A stretch of DNA of 64,000 nt from Streptomyces sp. V4I2 (GTDB lineage Bacteria > Actinomycetota > Actinomycetes > Streptomycetales > Streptomycetaceae), in assembly GCF_030817655.1 (NCBI RefSeq), contig NZ_JAUSZM010000003.1, positions 4,588,001 through 4,652,000 on the forward strand. The letters are read 5' to 3'. Shown here piece by piece: positions 8,530 to 16,602 of this stretch. The notes beneath the pieces were generated by a model. It searched no databases and was not told the DNA's origin. It saw only the letters and a list, made by a program, of their open reading frames with translations. Made by a program: the position numbers and the translations under genes. Positions within the stretch are counted from its first letter, which is position 1. Every line of letters begins with the position of its first letter.

Positions 8530-10080
8530 ATGGCTGGGGCCGACGGGATCGACGGCGGCGAGGGCGAAGCGAGCGGGAGCGGCCCGTACGCAGCCGCCTC
8601 CGACGCACGCCTCACCGAACTCCTGCGCGCCGACCCGACCACCGCGTACCTGGCCCTCCAGGAACTCCGCGCCCGCCACCGCACTCCGGTCCTCGCCTAC
8701 GCCCGCCTCTGCGCCACCAGCGACTCCACCGCCCGCCAACTGGCCGCACAGGCCTTCACACTCGCGGCCCGGGAAACGGCACGCGGCATCGACCCGGGCG
8801 TCCCCTGGCGACACCGGCTCCTGCTGCTGACGGTGCACGTGGCGGCGTCCTGGGCCACGGACGAACGCTCGGCCGGCCTCGACGCGAGCCTGCTCCTGGT
8901 CCTGAACACGACGGGCGCCGACGGCCCGACCCCGCCCCTCCTCGGCCCGTTCCAGTCCCTGCCGTCGCGGGCGCAGGGGCTCATCTGGTACGGCGTACTG
9001 GAGCGGGAGTCACCCTCCAGAACGGCCGGTTACCTCGGCCTGACCCGCGAGGACGTGACGTACGGCACGGACCAGGCCCTCCAGTCCATGGCCCAGGCCT
9101 GCCTGCGCTCCCGCCTCGCCGGCTCCGACGATCCGCACTGCGGCGACTTCCGCCGGCTCATCGAGGAGGCCGTACGACCGGACAGCCCGCGTGAAAGCCC
9201 CGACCTGCACGCCCACATGGCGCACTGCGCCCACTGCACGACGGCGTACGAGGAACTGTCCGCCCTGCGGGACGCGCCGCGCACGGCGTTGGCGGAGGGG
9301 CTGCTGCCGTGGGCGGGACCGGCGTACGCGGCACGCGAGGGTCGGGCAGCACGAAGCGTGGAGTCCCGTAAACCGCCCGGCACTTGGCAGCCGTCCCGCC
9401 GCCTGGTGCTGACCTCGGCGGCGCTCGGCGTGGCCGTGGCCCCGCTGCTGCTGTTCCTGGTGACGCAGGGCGGCGGTTCGGCGCCGCAGGGGTCGGCGGG
9501 CGCCGCGGTGACCTCACCGGCGAACCCCCCTCCGGTGACGGTGACGGCAACCGTCTCGGCGACACCGTCCCCGTCGGCGACGAGCAAGTCACCGTCGCCT
9601 TCCCCGACGAGGAGTTCGACCCCGCCGAGAACGCCGACCGTGACCCCGACCCCGAGACCGACACCGTCGCCGTTCCGCCCGCCGGGTGGGACGTACGCCC
9701 AAGTGGTGAACGTCGCCTCGGGCCGCTGCCTCGACGTGTCCGGCACCTTCGAGAAGGGCACGGACGTCACCACGGCCCCGTGCGACACGTCCCCCTCCCA
9801 ACGCTGGCGCGTCGACGCCGACCGCGGTGTGCTGCAGTCGTCCGCCGACCCGGACTTCTGCCTGGACAGCCGGGGTGACGTGGACAAGGGCGTCGGCATC
9901 TGGAAGTGCGAGTCCTTGGATGGCAGCAACGGCGACAACCTCGGGTTCACGGTGGACGACGACGGGGTGATCCGCCCGACGATCGCCATCGCGACGGCGC
10001 TCACGCCGGTGGGGGGCGGGCTGTCGCTGGAGCCGTTGAGCGGGGGTGCGGGGCAGCGGTGGCGGGCTGGGGCGGGGTGA
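8530..10080 (+). CDS. ECF-sigma-like / zinc-finger / transmembrane / ricin B hybrid protein
   Basis: A 516-residue protein with four parts. Residues about 20-195 resemble a degenerate ECF sigma factor: a region 2-like helical block, then a region 4-like block with LPSRAQGLIWYGVLE and GYLGLTREDV. Residues about 210-245 carry HMAHCAHC, the H-x3-C-x2-C of zinc-dependent anti-sigma domains. A transmembrane helix spans about 291-312. A Thr/Pro/Ser-rich linker leads to a ricin-type beta-trefoil (about 385-516) with ASGRCLDVSG and repeated Gln/Trp segments. So a cytoplasmic sigma/anti-sigma-like head is joined to an outside carbohydrate-binding tail. ATG 8530 is chosen for its GGAGG; ATG 8437 and 8500 are weaker. 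No hydrolase domain is seen. The role is unknown; coupling of cell-wall or sugar sensing to transcription is inference. Confidence 0.82.
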   Translation: MAGADGIDGGEGEASGSGPYAAASDARLTELLRADPTTAYLALQELRARHRTPVLAYARLCATSDSTARQLAAQAFTLAARETARGIDPGVPWRHRLLLLTVHVAASWATDERSAGLDASLLLVLNTTGADGPTPPLLGPFQSLPSRAQGLIWYGVLERESPSRTAGYLGLTREDVTYGTDQALQSMAQACLRSRLAGSDDPHCGDFRRLIEEAVRPDSPRESPDLHAHMAHCAHCTTAYEELSALRDAPRTALAEGLLPWAGPAYAAREGRAARSVESRKPPGTWQPSRRLVLTSAALGVAVAPLLLFLVTQGGGSAPQGSAGAAVTSPANPPPVTVTATVSATPSPSATSKSPSPSPTRSSTPPRTPTVTPTPRPTPSPFRPPGGTYAQVVNVASGRCLDVSGTFEKGTDVTTAPCDTSPSQRWRVDADRGVLQSSADPDFCLDSRGDVDKGVGIWKCESLDGSNGDNLGFTVDDDGVIRPTIAIATALTPVGGGLSLEPLSGGAGQRWRAGAG

Positions 10081-10108
10081 CTCCTCCCCTCGCCGTTCTG
10101 CCGCAATC

Positions 10109-11020
10109 TCAGGATTCCGGGGCGAACAGTTCCCACGCGTCGCTGACCTCAAAGGAGCGGTCGAGCCAGGTGCCCAACTGGTCCAAGTCCGTGCTTGAGA
10201 GCACGCGCTCGCGGACACTGTCGGGCACGTCGATCTGACGCCGCTGGAGAGTGCGCAGAATGATCTCCGCCCTCTCTTGGGCCCGCCCTTCTTCCCGGCC
10301 TTCTTCCCTGCCTTCTTCCCTGCCTTCCTCGCGCACCTGCTCAGCCAGCGGGTGCCGCCAGAAGTACTGGATCGCCGTCATCAGGTCCCTCCACATCTGC
10401 TGGGCCTGGGGGTCTGCCAGGCAAGAGTCGACGAACTGCACGAAGACCGCGGCGCTGTCCGCGTCGATGGTCCGCAGGGCGGCTGCCAGGGATTCCAGTA
10501 TGGCGGCGGCGCGTGGGCCCCTGCCATGTGTCATCGCCGAAAGCACCGCAAGGGGTACGTCCCGTTCGGCCTCCCGCTCGTCTGCGATCACCGGCACGTT
10601 GTCCGGTCCAAGGACGAACGGACGCACCGTCAGCGAAGGGCATCCCCGCACCCCGAAATGAATCGGCTCCGCCGCCCAGCGGGCTGTGGCGCTGTTCTGA
10701 GTGATGACGATGAGCACCGGTTCGCAGCGGTACTTCTCGTACAGGTAGCTGAGGTAGTACGGCCAGCTGCCTCGCTTCCTCTCGTCGGGCTTGCCCTGCG
10801 ACTCGACAACCAGGAGATAGACGCCCTCGTCGGTCTCCGCCCGCAACAACGTGTCCACGCGTCGCTCGACCGGCTCGATCTCGGTGAGGTCCACGTTCAT
10901 CGCGGCGAACTCGCGCGGCTCCGGAAAGGGGATGTGTAAGACGTGTTGCAGGGCGCGGGTCAGCAACGCGGGATCCTTCTGGAAGATCCGGTGCAGCGCC
11001 TCGTGCGACGAGCCGACCAT
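10109..11020 (-). CDS. Rpn-family PD-(D/E)XK nuclease-like protein (COG5464), TTA-containing
   Basis: A 303-residue member of the Rpn / transposase-like nuclease family. The N-terminal half shows the PD-(D/E)XK-type core: an acidic VDTLLRAE strand followed by LLVVESQGKPDE, giving the E-x-Q variant of the catalytic E-x-K. The C-terminal part has four tandem copies of a Glu-Glu-Gly-Arg unit encoded by 12-bp DNA repeats (about 10286-10333), a charged helix common in this family. ATG 11020 follows GGAGAG. Codon 28 is the rare leucine codon TTA (10937-10939), so translation should need the bldA tRNA. It lies 33 bp downstream of the HATPase gene on the same strand. Biological role is not known for most Rpn proteins. 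Confidence 0.8.
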   Translation of the reverse strand: MVGSSHEALHRIFQKDPALLTRALQHVLHIPFPEPREFAAMNVDLTEIEPVERRVDTLLRAETDEGVYLLVVESQGKPDERKRGSWPYYLSYLYEKYRCEPVLIVITQNSATARWAAEPIHFGVRGCPSLTVRPFVLGPDNVPVIADEREAERDVPLAVLSAMTHGRGPRAAAILESLAAALRTIDADSAAVFVQFVDSCLADPQAQQMWRDLMTAIQYFWRHPLAEQVREEGREEGREEGREEGRAQERAEIILRTLQRRQIDVPDSVRERVLSSTDLDQLGTWLDRSFEVSDAWELFAPES

Positions 11021-11053
11021 CGGCTCTCCTCTCTGTCCGACTTGATCAACGAT

Positions 11054-11467
11054 CTACGCGGCGACCAGGTCACACCACACGTACTTGCCGCGGCTGCCAT
11101 ACCGCGACTGCGGTTGCCATCCCCAGACGTCGGCGCAGGCCCGGATCAGGGCGAGGCCTCGACCGCCCTCCGCTTCCGTGAGGCTCGCCAACTCGCCCGG
11201 CGGTTCGGGCGGTTCCGGGTCCGCGTCCCACGCACCGATCCGCAGGACGCCGGCCGACCAGCGGACGCGGAGGGTTGCGGGGCCTTTCGTGTGGAGTACG
11301 GCGTTGGCTACCAGCTCGGTCGCGAGGAGTTCGGCGGTGTCCGCGAGGCGGATGAGGCCGTGCAGGGTGAGGATCAGACGGAGGGTGCGGCGGCAGACGG
11401 TGACGGCGCGGGGGTCGTGGGGGATGGAGAGGGAGTACTCCCAGGGTTCGGATTCGCTTTCGGGCAT
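11054..11467 (-). CDS. HATPase-domain regulatory protein (WhiJ/AbaA-type cluster)
   Basis: A 137-residue RsbW-like ATP-binding protein. The N box reads ELVANAVLHTKG, the first G box is GAWDADPEPP (altered from the classical D-x-G-x-G), and the second is EGGRGLALI. ATG 11467 follows GGAG at a normal distance; the longer reading has no conserved residues before it. It is divergent from an XRE regulator and its DUF397 partner, a trio found many times in Streptomyces genomes (the abaA and whiJ loci are the known examples) and linked to control of development and antibiotic production. The altered G1 box leaves kinase activity uncertain. Confidence 0.85.
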   Translation of the reverse strand: MPESESEPWEYSLSIPHDPRAVTVCRRTLRLILTLHGLIRLADTAELLATELVANAVLHTKGPATLRVRWSAGVLRIGAWDADPEPPEPPGELASLTEAEGGRGLALIRACADVWGWQPQSRYGSRGKYVWCDLVAA

Positions 11468-11659
11468 GCGGCAGCTCCAGGGGTGGGTTCGTGGGTGTAG
11501 GTGCGGTGGCATTGCCGCAGCCGTCACGGCAGGACGGAGCGGTGCGCTTCCGTAGCGTGAATGTCGCGTCACCGACCGTAGGGTAGTAATTCCAACCCTT
11601 GCAAGCCGCTCGCGTAATCTGACACCCGAACGAGGAGACACAGAGAGGCAGTTGCCCGG

Positions 11660-12511
11660 ATGACCATGCGGAACCAGCCCACCGCGCGCCAAGTGCGCCT
11701 GGGCTCAGAACTACGCAGGCTGCGGGAGTCAGCGGGGTTGTCGGCCAAGGAGATCGCAGGCCTGCTGAATTCGAGCTCGACCCACATGAGCCAGATCGAG
11801 GCAGGCAGCTCCGGCATCAGCGAAGAGCGCCTGCGCAGGCTGGCGGCGCACTGCGCCTGCGCGGACGAAGCGCTGGTCGAAGTCTTGGTCGCCATGGCGG
11901 CCGATCGGACCCGGGGTTGGTGGGAGGAGTACCGAGGCGTGCTACCGCCGGTCTTCCTTGACGTGGCCGAGTTGGAACATCACGCGACCTTCTTGCGGGA
12001 GGTCGTGATCACCCACGTGCCAGGGCTGATGCAGACCCCGGACTACGCCCGCGCCGTCTTCGGGTACATGGTCCCCGAGTTACCTCCGAGCGAACTGACC
12101 CCACGCGTCGAACATCGCATGCAGCGCAGAAAGGCCCTCGAAGGCGAGAACGCAGCTACCTACGAGACGGTCATCCACGAGGCGGCGCTGCGAATCCGCG
12201 TCGCCGACCGCAAGGTCGCCCGTGCCCAACTCCTCGAAGTCATCCGCAACATCGAGGAGGAACGGGCAACAGTACGCGTCGTCCCGTTCGACAGGGACGG
12301 ATTCGCCGGCGCCAGCAGCGCGATGATGTACGTCGGCGGACCGCTCGCCCGGCTGGACACAGTGCTCCGGGACTCACCCCACGGTACGGCCTTCGTGGAC
12401 ACCGGATCCCAACTGGAACGCTTCCGACAGCTGTTCCATAAGGTGGAGAAGACAGCACTTGGCCCGGCTGCATCCCGGGACTTCATCCACCGAATCGCAA
12501 AGGAACTGTGA
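11660..12511 (+). CDS. XRE-type regulator with DUF5753 domain (WhiJ-like), TTA-containing
   Basis: A 283-residue DNA-binding protein. Residues about 15-70 form a helix-turn-helix (LRESAGLSAKEIAGLLNSSS, then HMSQIEAGSSG), followed by the DUF5753 domain with WWEEYRG, HATFLREVVI, VPGLMQTPDYARA and the C-terminal FRQLFHKVEKTAL helix. This is the typical Streptomyces WhiJ-like regulator, normally paired with a small DUF397 protein, as here. Codon 141 is TTA (12080-12082), which predicts dependence on the bldA tRNA and so expression late in development. The ribosome binding site is weak. ATG 11666 is an alternative start. Confidence 0.9.
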   Translation: MTMRNQPTARQVRLGSELRRLRESAGLSAKEIAGLLNSSSTHMSQIEAGSSGISEERLRRLAAHCACADEALVEVLVAMAADRTRGWWEEYRGVLPPVFLDVAELEHHATFLREVVITHVPGLMQTPDYARAVFGYMVPELPPSELTPRVEHRMQRRKALEGENAATYETVIHEAALRIRVADRKVARAQLLEVIRNIEEERATVRVVPFDRDGFAGASSAMMYVGGPLARLDTVLRDSPHGTAFVDTGSQLERFRQLFHKVEKTALGPAASRDFIHRIAKEL

Positions 12512-12520
12512 GGCGTCAGC

Positions 12521-12715
12521 ATGGCCCAGGCCGTCCAGTGGCAAAAGTCCTCCTTTTCTGAAGGCGGCGATGGCAACACCTGCGTCGAACTCGCCGCCAC
12601 CCCCACCACCCTCCACCTCCGCGAGAGCGACACCCCCGACACCGAACTCACCACCACCACCGCCCCGTTGGCCCACCTCATACGTGGCGTGAAGTCGGGC
12701 GTGTTCAGCGCGTAG
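12521..12715 (+). CDS. DUF397 small protein, partner of the XRE regulator
   Basis: A 64-residue DUF397 protein with the family opening WQKSSFSEGGDGNTCVELA and a shortened C-terminal half. It starts 10 bp after the XRE gene, so the two are co-transcribed. Such proteins accompany WhiJ-type regulators and are thought to modulate them. The end overlaps the 3' end of hutI by 11 bp (convergent). Confidence 0.88.
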   Translation: MAQAVQWQKSSFSEGGDGNTCVELAATPTTLHLRESDTPDTELTTTTAPLAHLIRGVKSGVFSA

Positions 12716-13883
12716 CCAGCTGTTCCCCCCGCCGCCACACCCCGCTGACCAGCGGAACCCCCGGCCGGTAGGCCAGATGCACATGGCTCGGGGCGTCGAG
12801 CAGAATCACGTCGGCGTACGCCCCCGGCGTGATGCGGCCGACGTCCTCTCTACGCAGCGCCCGTGCGCCACCCGCAGTCGCCGACCACACCGCCTCGTCC
12901 GGCGTCATCCCCATGTCCCGTACCGCGAGGGCGATGCAGAAGGGCACGGAGGAGGTGAAGGACGAGCCCGGGTTGCAGTCGGTCGACAGGGCGACCGTGA
13001 CGCCGGCGTCGAGGAGGCGGCGGGCGTTCGGCCACTCGGCGCGGGTGGAGAACTCGGCGCCGGGGAGGAGGGTCGCCACCGTGTTGCCACCGGCCAGCGC
13101 ATCGACGTCCGCGTCCGTCAGGTGCGTGCAGTGGTCGGCGCTGGCGGCGTCCAGTTCGACGGCCAGCTGGACGCCCGGGCCGTACGACAGCTGGTTGGCG
13201 TGGATGCGCGGGTGCAGCCCCTTCGCCTTGCCGGCCGTGAGGATCGCGCGGGCCTGGTCGCCGTCGAAGGCGCCCTTCTCGCAGAAGACGTCGATCCAAC
13301 GGGCGTACGGGGCGCAGGCGTCGAGCATCTCGCCGGTGACGAGGGCGACGTACGCGGCGGGGTCGTCGGCGTAGTCGGGGGAGACGATGTGGGCGCCGAG
13401 GTAGGTGACCTCGTCGGTGTGGGCGGCGGCGATGCGGAGCGCGCGGGACTCGTCCGCGACCGTCAGGCCGTAGCCGGACTTCGTCTCGAAGGTGGTCGTG
13501 CCCTGGCGGAGGGCTTCGGCGAGGTAGCGGGTGAGGTTGGCCTCCAGTTCGGCGTCCGTAGCCGCACGCGTGGCCGCGACCGTCGTACGGATGCCGCCCG
13601 CGGAGTACGAGCGCCCCGACATCCGGGCGTTGAACTCCGCCGTCCGGTCGCCCGCGAAGACGAGGTGGGAGTGGGAGTCGACGAAGCCCGGGAGGACCGC
13701 CCTGCCTCCGGCGTCGACCCGATTGTCAGTGGCGGGTGCTTTGCTTGATTCACCGGTCCACGCGATGCGGTCGCCGTCGATGACGACGGCCGCGTCCTGG
13801 ATCAGACCGAGGGGGGAACCGTCACCGAGGGAGGGGTCGTTGGTGACCAGCGTGGCGATGTTGGTGATGACAGTGCTGCTCAT
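12705..13883 (-). CDS. hutI: Imidazolonepropionase
   Basis: A 392-residue metal-dependent amidohydrolase for step three of histidine breakdown, opening 4-imidazolone-5-propionate to N-formimidoyl-glutamate. The metal pair is H71-S-H73 in PGFVDSHSHLVFAG. The substrate-binding stretch TTTFETKSGYGL, the HANQLSY segment and the catalytic Asp in LSTDCNPGSS are all present. Length is typical. ATG 13883 is used. It is the last gene of the hutU-M20-hutF-hutI operon, 38 bp after hutF, and converges on the DUF397 gene. Confidence 0.96.
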   Translation of the reverse strand: MSSTVITNIATLVTNDPSLGDGSPLGLIQDAAVVIDGDRIAWTGESSKAPATDNRVDAGGRAVLPGFVDSHSHLVFAGDRTAEFNARMSGRSYSAGGIRTTVAATRAATDAELEANLTRYLAEALRQGTTTFETKSGYGLTVADESRALRIAAAHTDEVTYLGAHIVSPDYADDPAAYVALVTGEMLDACAPYARWIDVFCEKGAFDGDQARAILTAGKAKGLHPRIHANQLSYGPGVQLAVELDAASADHCTHLTDADVDALAGGNTVATLLPGAEFSTRAEWPNARRLLDAGVTVALSTDCNPGSSFTSSVPFCIALAVRDMGMTPDEAVWSATAGGARALRREDVGRITPGAYADVILLDAPSHVHLAYRPGVPLVSGVWRRGEQLATR

Positions 13884-13921
13884 CGTGTCCTCGTGGGCGT
13901 CGGCTTGGGGGTCGGTGGGGG

Positions 13922-15286
13922 TCAGGAACGCAGGGCTTCGACCGCGGCCGCCAGCGCCCGCGGCACATCCGGTACGAGCGCGTGCACCCCGTCGCGTACG
14001 ACGTGCCGCCCGCCCACGATCGTGTGCCGTACGTCCGCTGCCGTCGCCGCGAATACGGCCGTCTCGGCGCCGAGCCTGGGCACCGGCCCCGCTGTCCTGA
14101 CCGAGTCGAGCGCGATCGTCGTGAGGTCGGCGAGCGCGCCGGGCTCGATGGTGCCGGCCTCGTCCCAGCCGAGGGCGGCGTGGCCGTCGGCTGAGGCGGC
14201 CCGCAGCAGGGCGGCTGCCGTCCAGTGGCCGCGGGTGCGGGTGCGCAGGCGCTCGTTGAGCTCCATCGCGCGTGCCTCTTCGAGCAGGTCGATGACGGCG
14301 TGGCTGTCGGAGCCGAGGGAGAGCGGGGAGCCGGCTTTCTGAAGGGCGGCCGCCGGGCCGATGCCGTCGGCCAGGTCGCGCTCGGTGGTGGGGCACATGC
14401 AGGTGCCGGTCCCCGTGTCGCCGAGCAGGGCTATGTCCTCGTCCGTGAGGTGCGTGTTGTGGACGCCGGTGGTGCGCGGGCCCAGCACCCCGTGCTCGGC
14501 GAGGAGCCGCGTCGGTGTGCAGCCGTGCGCCTCCCGGCAGGCGTCGTTCTCGGCGGTCTGCTCGGACAGGTGCACATGGAGCGGGGCCCGCCGCTCCTGG
14601 GCCCACTGCGCCACCGTCGCCAACTGCCGGGCGGGTACGGCCCGTACGGAGTGGATGGCGGCCCCGATCCGCGCGTGATCCCGGTCCTTGAGAACTGAAC
14701 AGCGTTCCGCCCAGGCGTCCGCGCTTCCGTCGGAGAAGCGGAGCTGGTGGGTGGTGGGCGGCTGTCCGAAGCCGGAGGAAAGGTAGGCGGTGTCGAGGAG
14801 GGTGATGCGGATACCGGCTTCGGAGGCGGCGTCGACGAGGGCCTCGCCCATCGCGTTCGGGTCGGCGTACGGGGTGCCGCCCGGGGCGTGGTGCAGGTAG
14901 TGGAACTCGCCGACCGCCGTCACGCCGGCCAGCGCCATCTCCGCGTACACGGCGCGGGCGAGCGCGTGGTAGGTCTCCGGGGTCAGCCGGTCGGCGACGG
15001 AGTACATGACCTCGCGCCATGTCCAGAAGGTGCCGGAGCCGACCTGGACGGTGCCGCGCAGGGCGCGGTGGAAGGCGTGCGAGTGGGCGTTCGCCAGGCC
15101 CGGGAGGGTCAGGCCGCGGAGGATCTCGGCGCCCGGGGGCGGGGCGGGGGCGTCCCTGCTGACGGCGGTGATGCGGCCGTCCGTGACCTCGACGACGACT
15201 CCCGGCTCGACGTGGGTGCCGAGCCAGGCGTGCTCCAGCCAGTACGTCCGTGTGTGCCGCGTCGGCGGATGCTCCGTTGGCGTCAC
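13922..15286 (-). CDS. hutF: Formimidoylglutamate deiminase
   Basis: A 454-residue amidohydrolase-superfamily enzyme that converts N-formimidoyl-glutamate to N-formylglutamate and ammonia, the branch of the Hut pathway used by Pseudomonas and actinomycetes. It has H68-x-H70 in LANAHSHAFHRALRG, HVHLSEQ, a second metal/active-site segment HNTHLTDED and LGSDSHAVIDL. The start ATG overlaps the stop of the upstream M20 gene, so the operon is translationally coupled. Its product needs a deformylase (normally HutG), and the only candidate in the operon is the M20 enzyme upstream. Confidence 0.95.
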   Translation of the reverse strand: MTPTEHPPTRHTRTYWLEHAWLGTHVEPGVVVEVTDGRITAVSRDAPAPPPGAEILRGLTLPGLANAHSHAFHRALRGTVQVGSGTFWTWREVMYSVADRLTPETYHALARAVYAEMALAGVTAVGEFHYLHHAPGGTPYADPNAMGEALVDAASEAGIRITLLDTAYLSSGFGQPPTTHQLRFSDGSADAWAERCSVLKDRDHARIGAAIHSVRAVPARQLATVAQWAQERRAPLHVHLSEQTAENDACREAHGCTPTRLLAEHGVLGPRTTGVHNTHLTDEDIALLGDTGTGTCMCPTTERDLADGIGPAAALQKAGSPLSLGSDSHAVIDLLEEARAMELNERLRTRTRGHWTAAALLRAASADGHAALGWDEAGTIEPGALADLTTIALDSVRTAGPVPRLGAETAVFAATAADVRHTIVGGRHVVRDGVHALVPDVPRALAAAVEALRS

Positions 15287-16602
15287 GTGCAGGCCAGCCC
15301 TTCCAGTACGTCGGCGAGTGCGGTCACCCCGGCCACGCAGTCGTCCTCGGCCGCGTACTCGGCCGGGGAGTGCGAGACGCCGGTGGGGTTGCGCACGAAC
15401 AGCATGGCGGTCGGGATGCTCCCGGAGAGAATTCCGGCGTCGTGTCCGGCACCGGTACCCAGGACGGGCACCTTCAGGTCGGTGTCCTTGCCGCTGTCCT
15501 TGCCCAGGATGCGGGCGAGTTCGTCGCGCAGGGCGTGGTCGAACTCGACGACCGGTGTGAAGGACTCACGGACGACATCGAGGTCGACGCCGTGTGCGGC
15601 GGCGTACTCACGGGCAGCCCTCTCCACCCCGCCCACGACCGTGTCGAGGCTCTCCTGGTCGGCGGCGCGGGAGTCGAGCCAGCCGCGCACCAGGGAGGGG
15701 ATCGCGTTGACGCCGTTCGGCTCTACGACGATCTTGCCGAAGGTGGCGACGGCACCGGCGAGTTGAGCCTCGCGGCGGGCGGCGAGCACGGTCTCGGCGT
15801 AGGACAGCATGGGGTCGCGCCGGTCGACCAGCCGGGTGGTCCCGGCATGGTTGGCCTCGCCCCGGAAGTCGAACCGCCACCGCCCGTGCGGCCAGATGGC
15901 ACTGGCGATGCCGACCCGGTCGCCGGACAGGTCGAGCGCGCGCCCCTGTTCGACGTGCAGCTCGACGAAGGCGCCGATGCGACCGAGCCGCTCCGGGTCC
16001 GGTCCGATGGCCTCGGGGTCGTACCCGGCGGCCTCCATGGCCCGCGGCAGCGTGACCCCGTCCCCGTCGGTCAGCCGGTGCGCCTGCTCGACGGTGAGCT
16101 GCCCGGCGGCAAGCCGGGACCCGACGCAGGCGAGCCCGAACCGGGCGCCCTCCTCGTCACCGAAGTTCACGATGGCGAGAGGCCTGGCGAACGTGACGTG
16201 CCGCGCGCGGAGTTCGTCGAGCGCGGCGAAGGAGGACACGACTCCGAGGGGCCCGTCGAAGGCCCCGCCATCGGGCACGGAGTCGAGATGCGACCCGGTG
16301 ACGACGGCATCCCCGGCACCGGGATCCCCGAGCCACGCCCACTGGTTCCCGTTCCGGTCCACCTCGTAGGCCAGCCCCCGTGCCTCGGCCTGTGCCTTGA
16401 ACCAGGCCCGGCACTCGACGTCGGCACCGGTCCAGGCGAAGCGGCGGTAGCCGCCGGAGTCCGGACGCCGGCCGATGGGGCGCAGCTCACGCCACATCTC
16501 CTGGAAGGAAGCGCCGGAGGGCACAGCCGGACCCGCGGACGGCGGCGAGACCTCGGCCCCCGCCAGGGAGTCGCCGCCACGCCCACCATCAGGCTGCGTC
16601 AC
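15283..16602 (-). CDS. M20 family amidohydrolase (allantoate amidohydrolase / N-carbamoylase-like)
   Basis: A 439-residue zinc aminoacylase-fold hydrolase of the hydantoinase/carbamoylase branch. Metal ligands are visible in SHLDSVPDGGAFDGPLG (H105, D116) and NFGDEEGARFG (the Glu pair), with the ELHVEQGRALD segment after them. The dimerisation/lid segment contains GEANHAGTT. The family acts on allantoate, N-carbamoyl and N-formyl amino acids. It starts with GTG overlapping the urocanase stop and its end overlaps hutF. Because no hutG is present, removal of formate from N-formylglutamate is a reasonable inferred role; the common database label allantoate amidohydrolase may mislead here. Confidence 0.85.
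   Translation of the reverse strand: MTQPDGGRGGDSLAGAEVSPPSAGPAVPSGASFQEMWRELRPIGRRPDSGGYRRFAWTGADVECRAWFKAQAEARGLAYEVDRNGNQWAWLGDPGAGDAVVTGSHLDSVPDGGAFDGPLGVVSSFAALDELRARHVTFARPLAIVNFGDEEGARFGLACVGSRLAAGQLTVEQAHRLTDGDGVTLPRAMEAAGYDPEAIGPDPERLGRIGAFVELHVEQGRALDLSGDRVGIASAIWPHGRWRFDFRGEANHAGTTRLVDRRDPMLSYAETVLAARREAQLAGAVATFGKIVVEPNGVNAIPSLVRGWLDSRAADQESLDTVVGGVERAAREYAAAHGVDLDVVRESFTPVVEFDHALRDELARILGKDSGKDTDLKVPVLGTGAGHDAGILSGSIPTAMLFVRNPTGVSHSPAEYAAEDDCVAGVTALADVLEGLACT

Noticed and set aside
10286..10333. Short regular repeats considered as a CRISPR-like array
   Set aside because: They are 12-bp in-frame units encoding Glu-Glu-Gly-Arg inside the Rpn gene, with no spacers.
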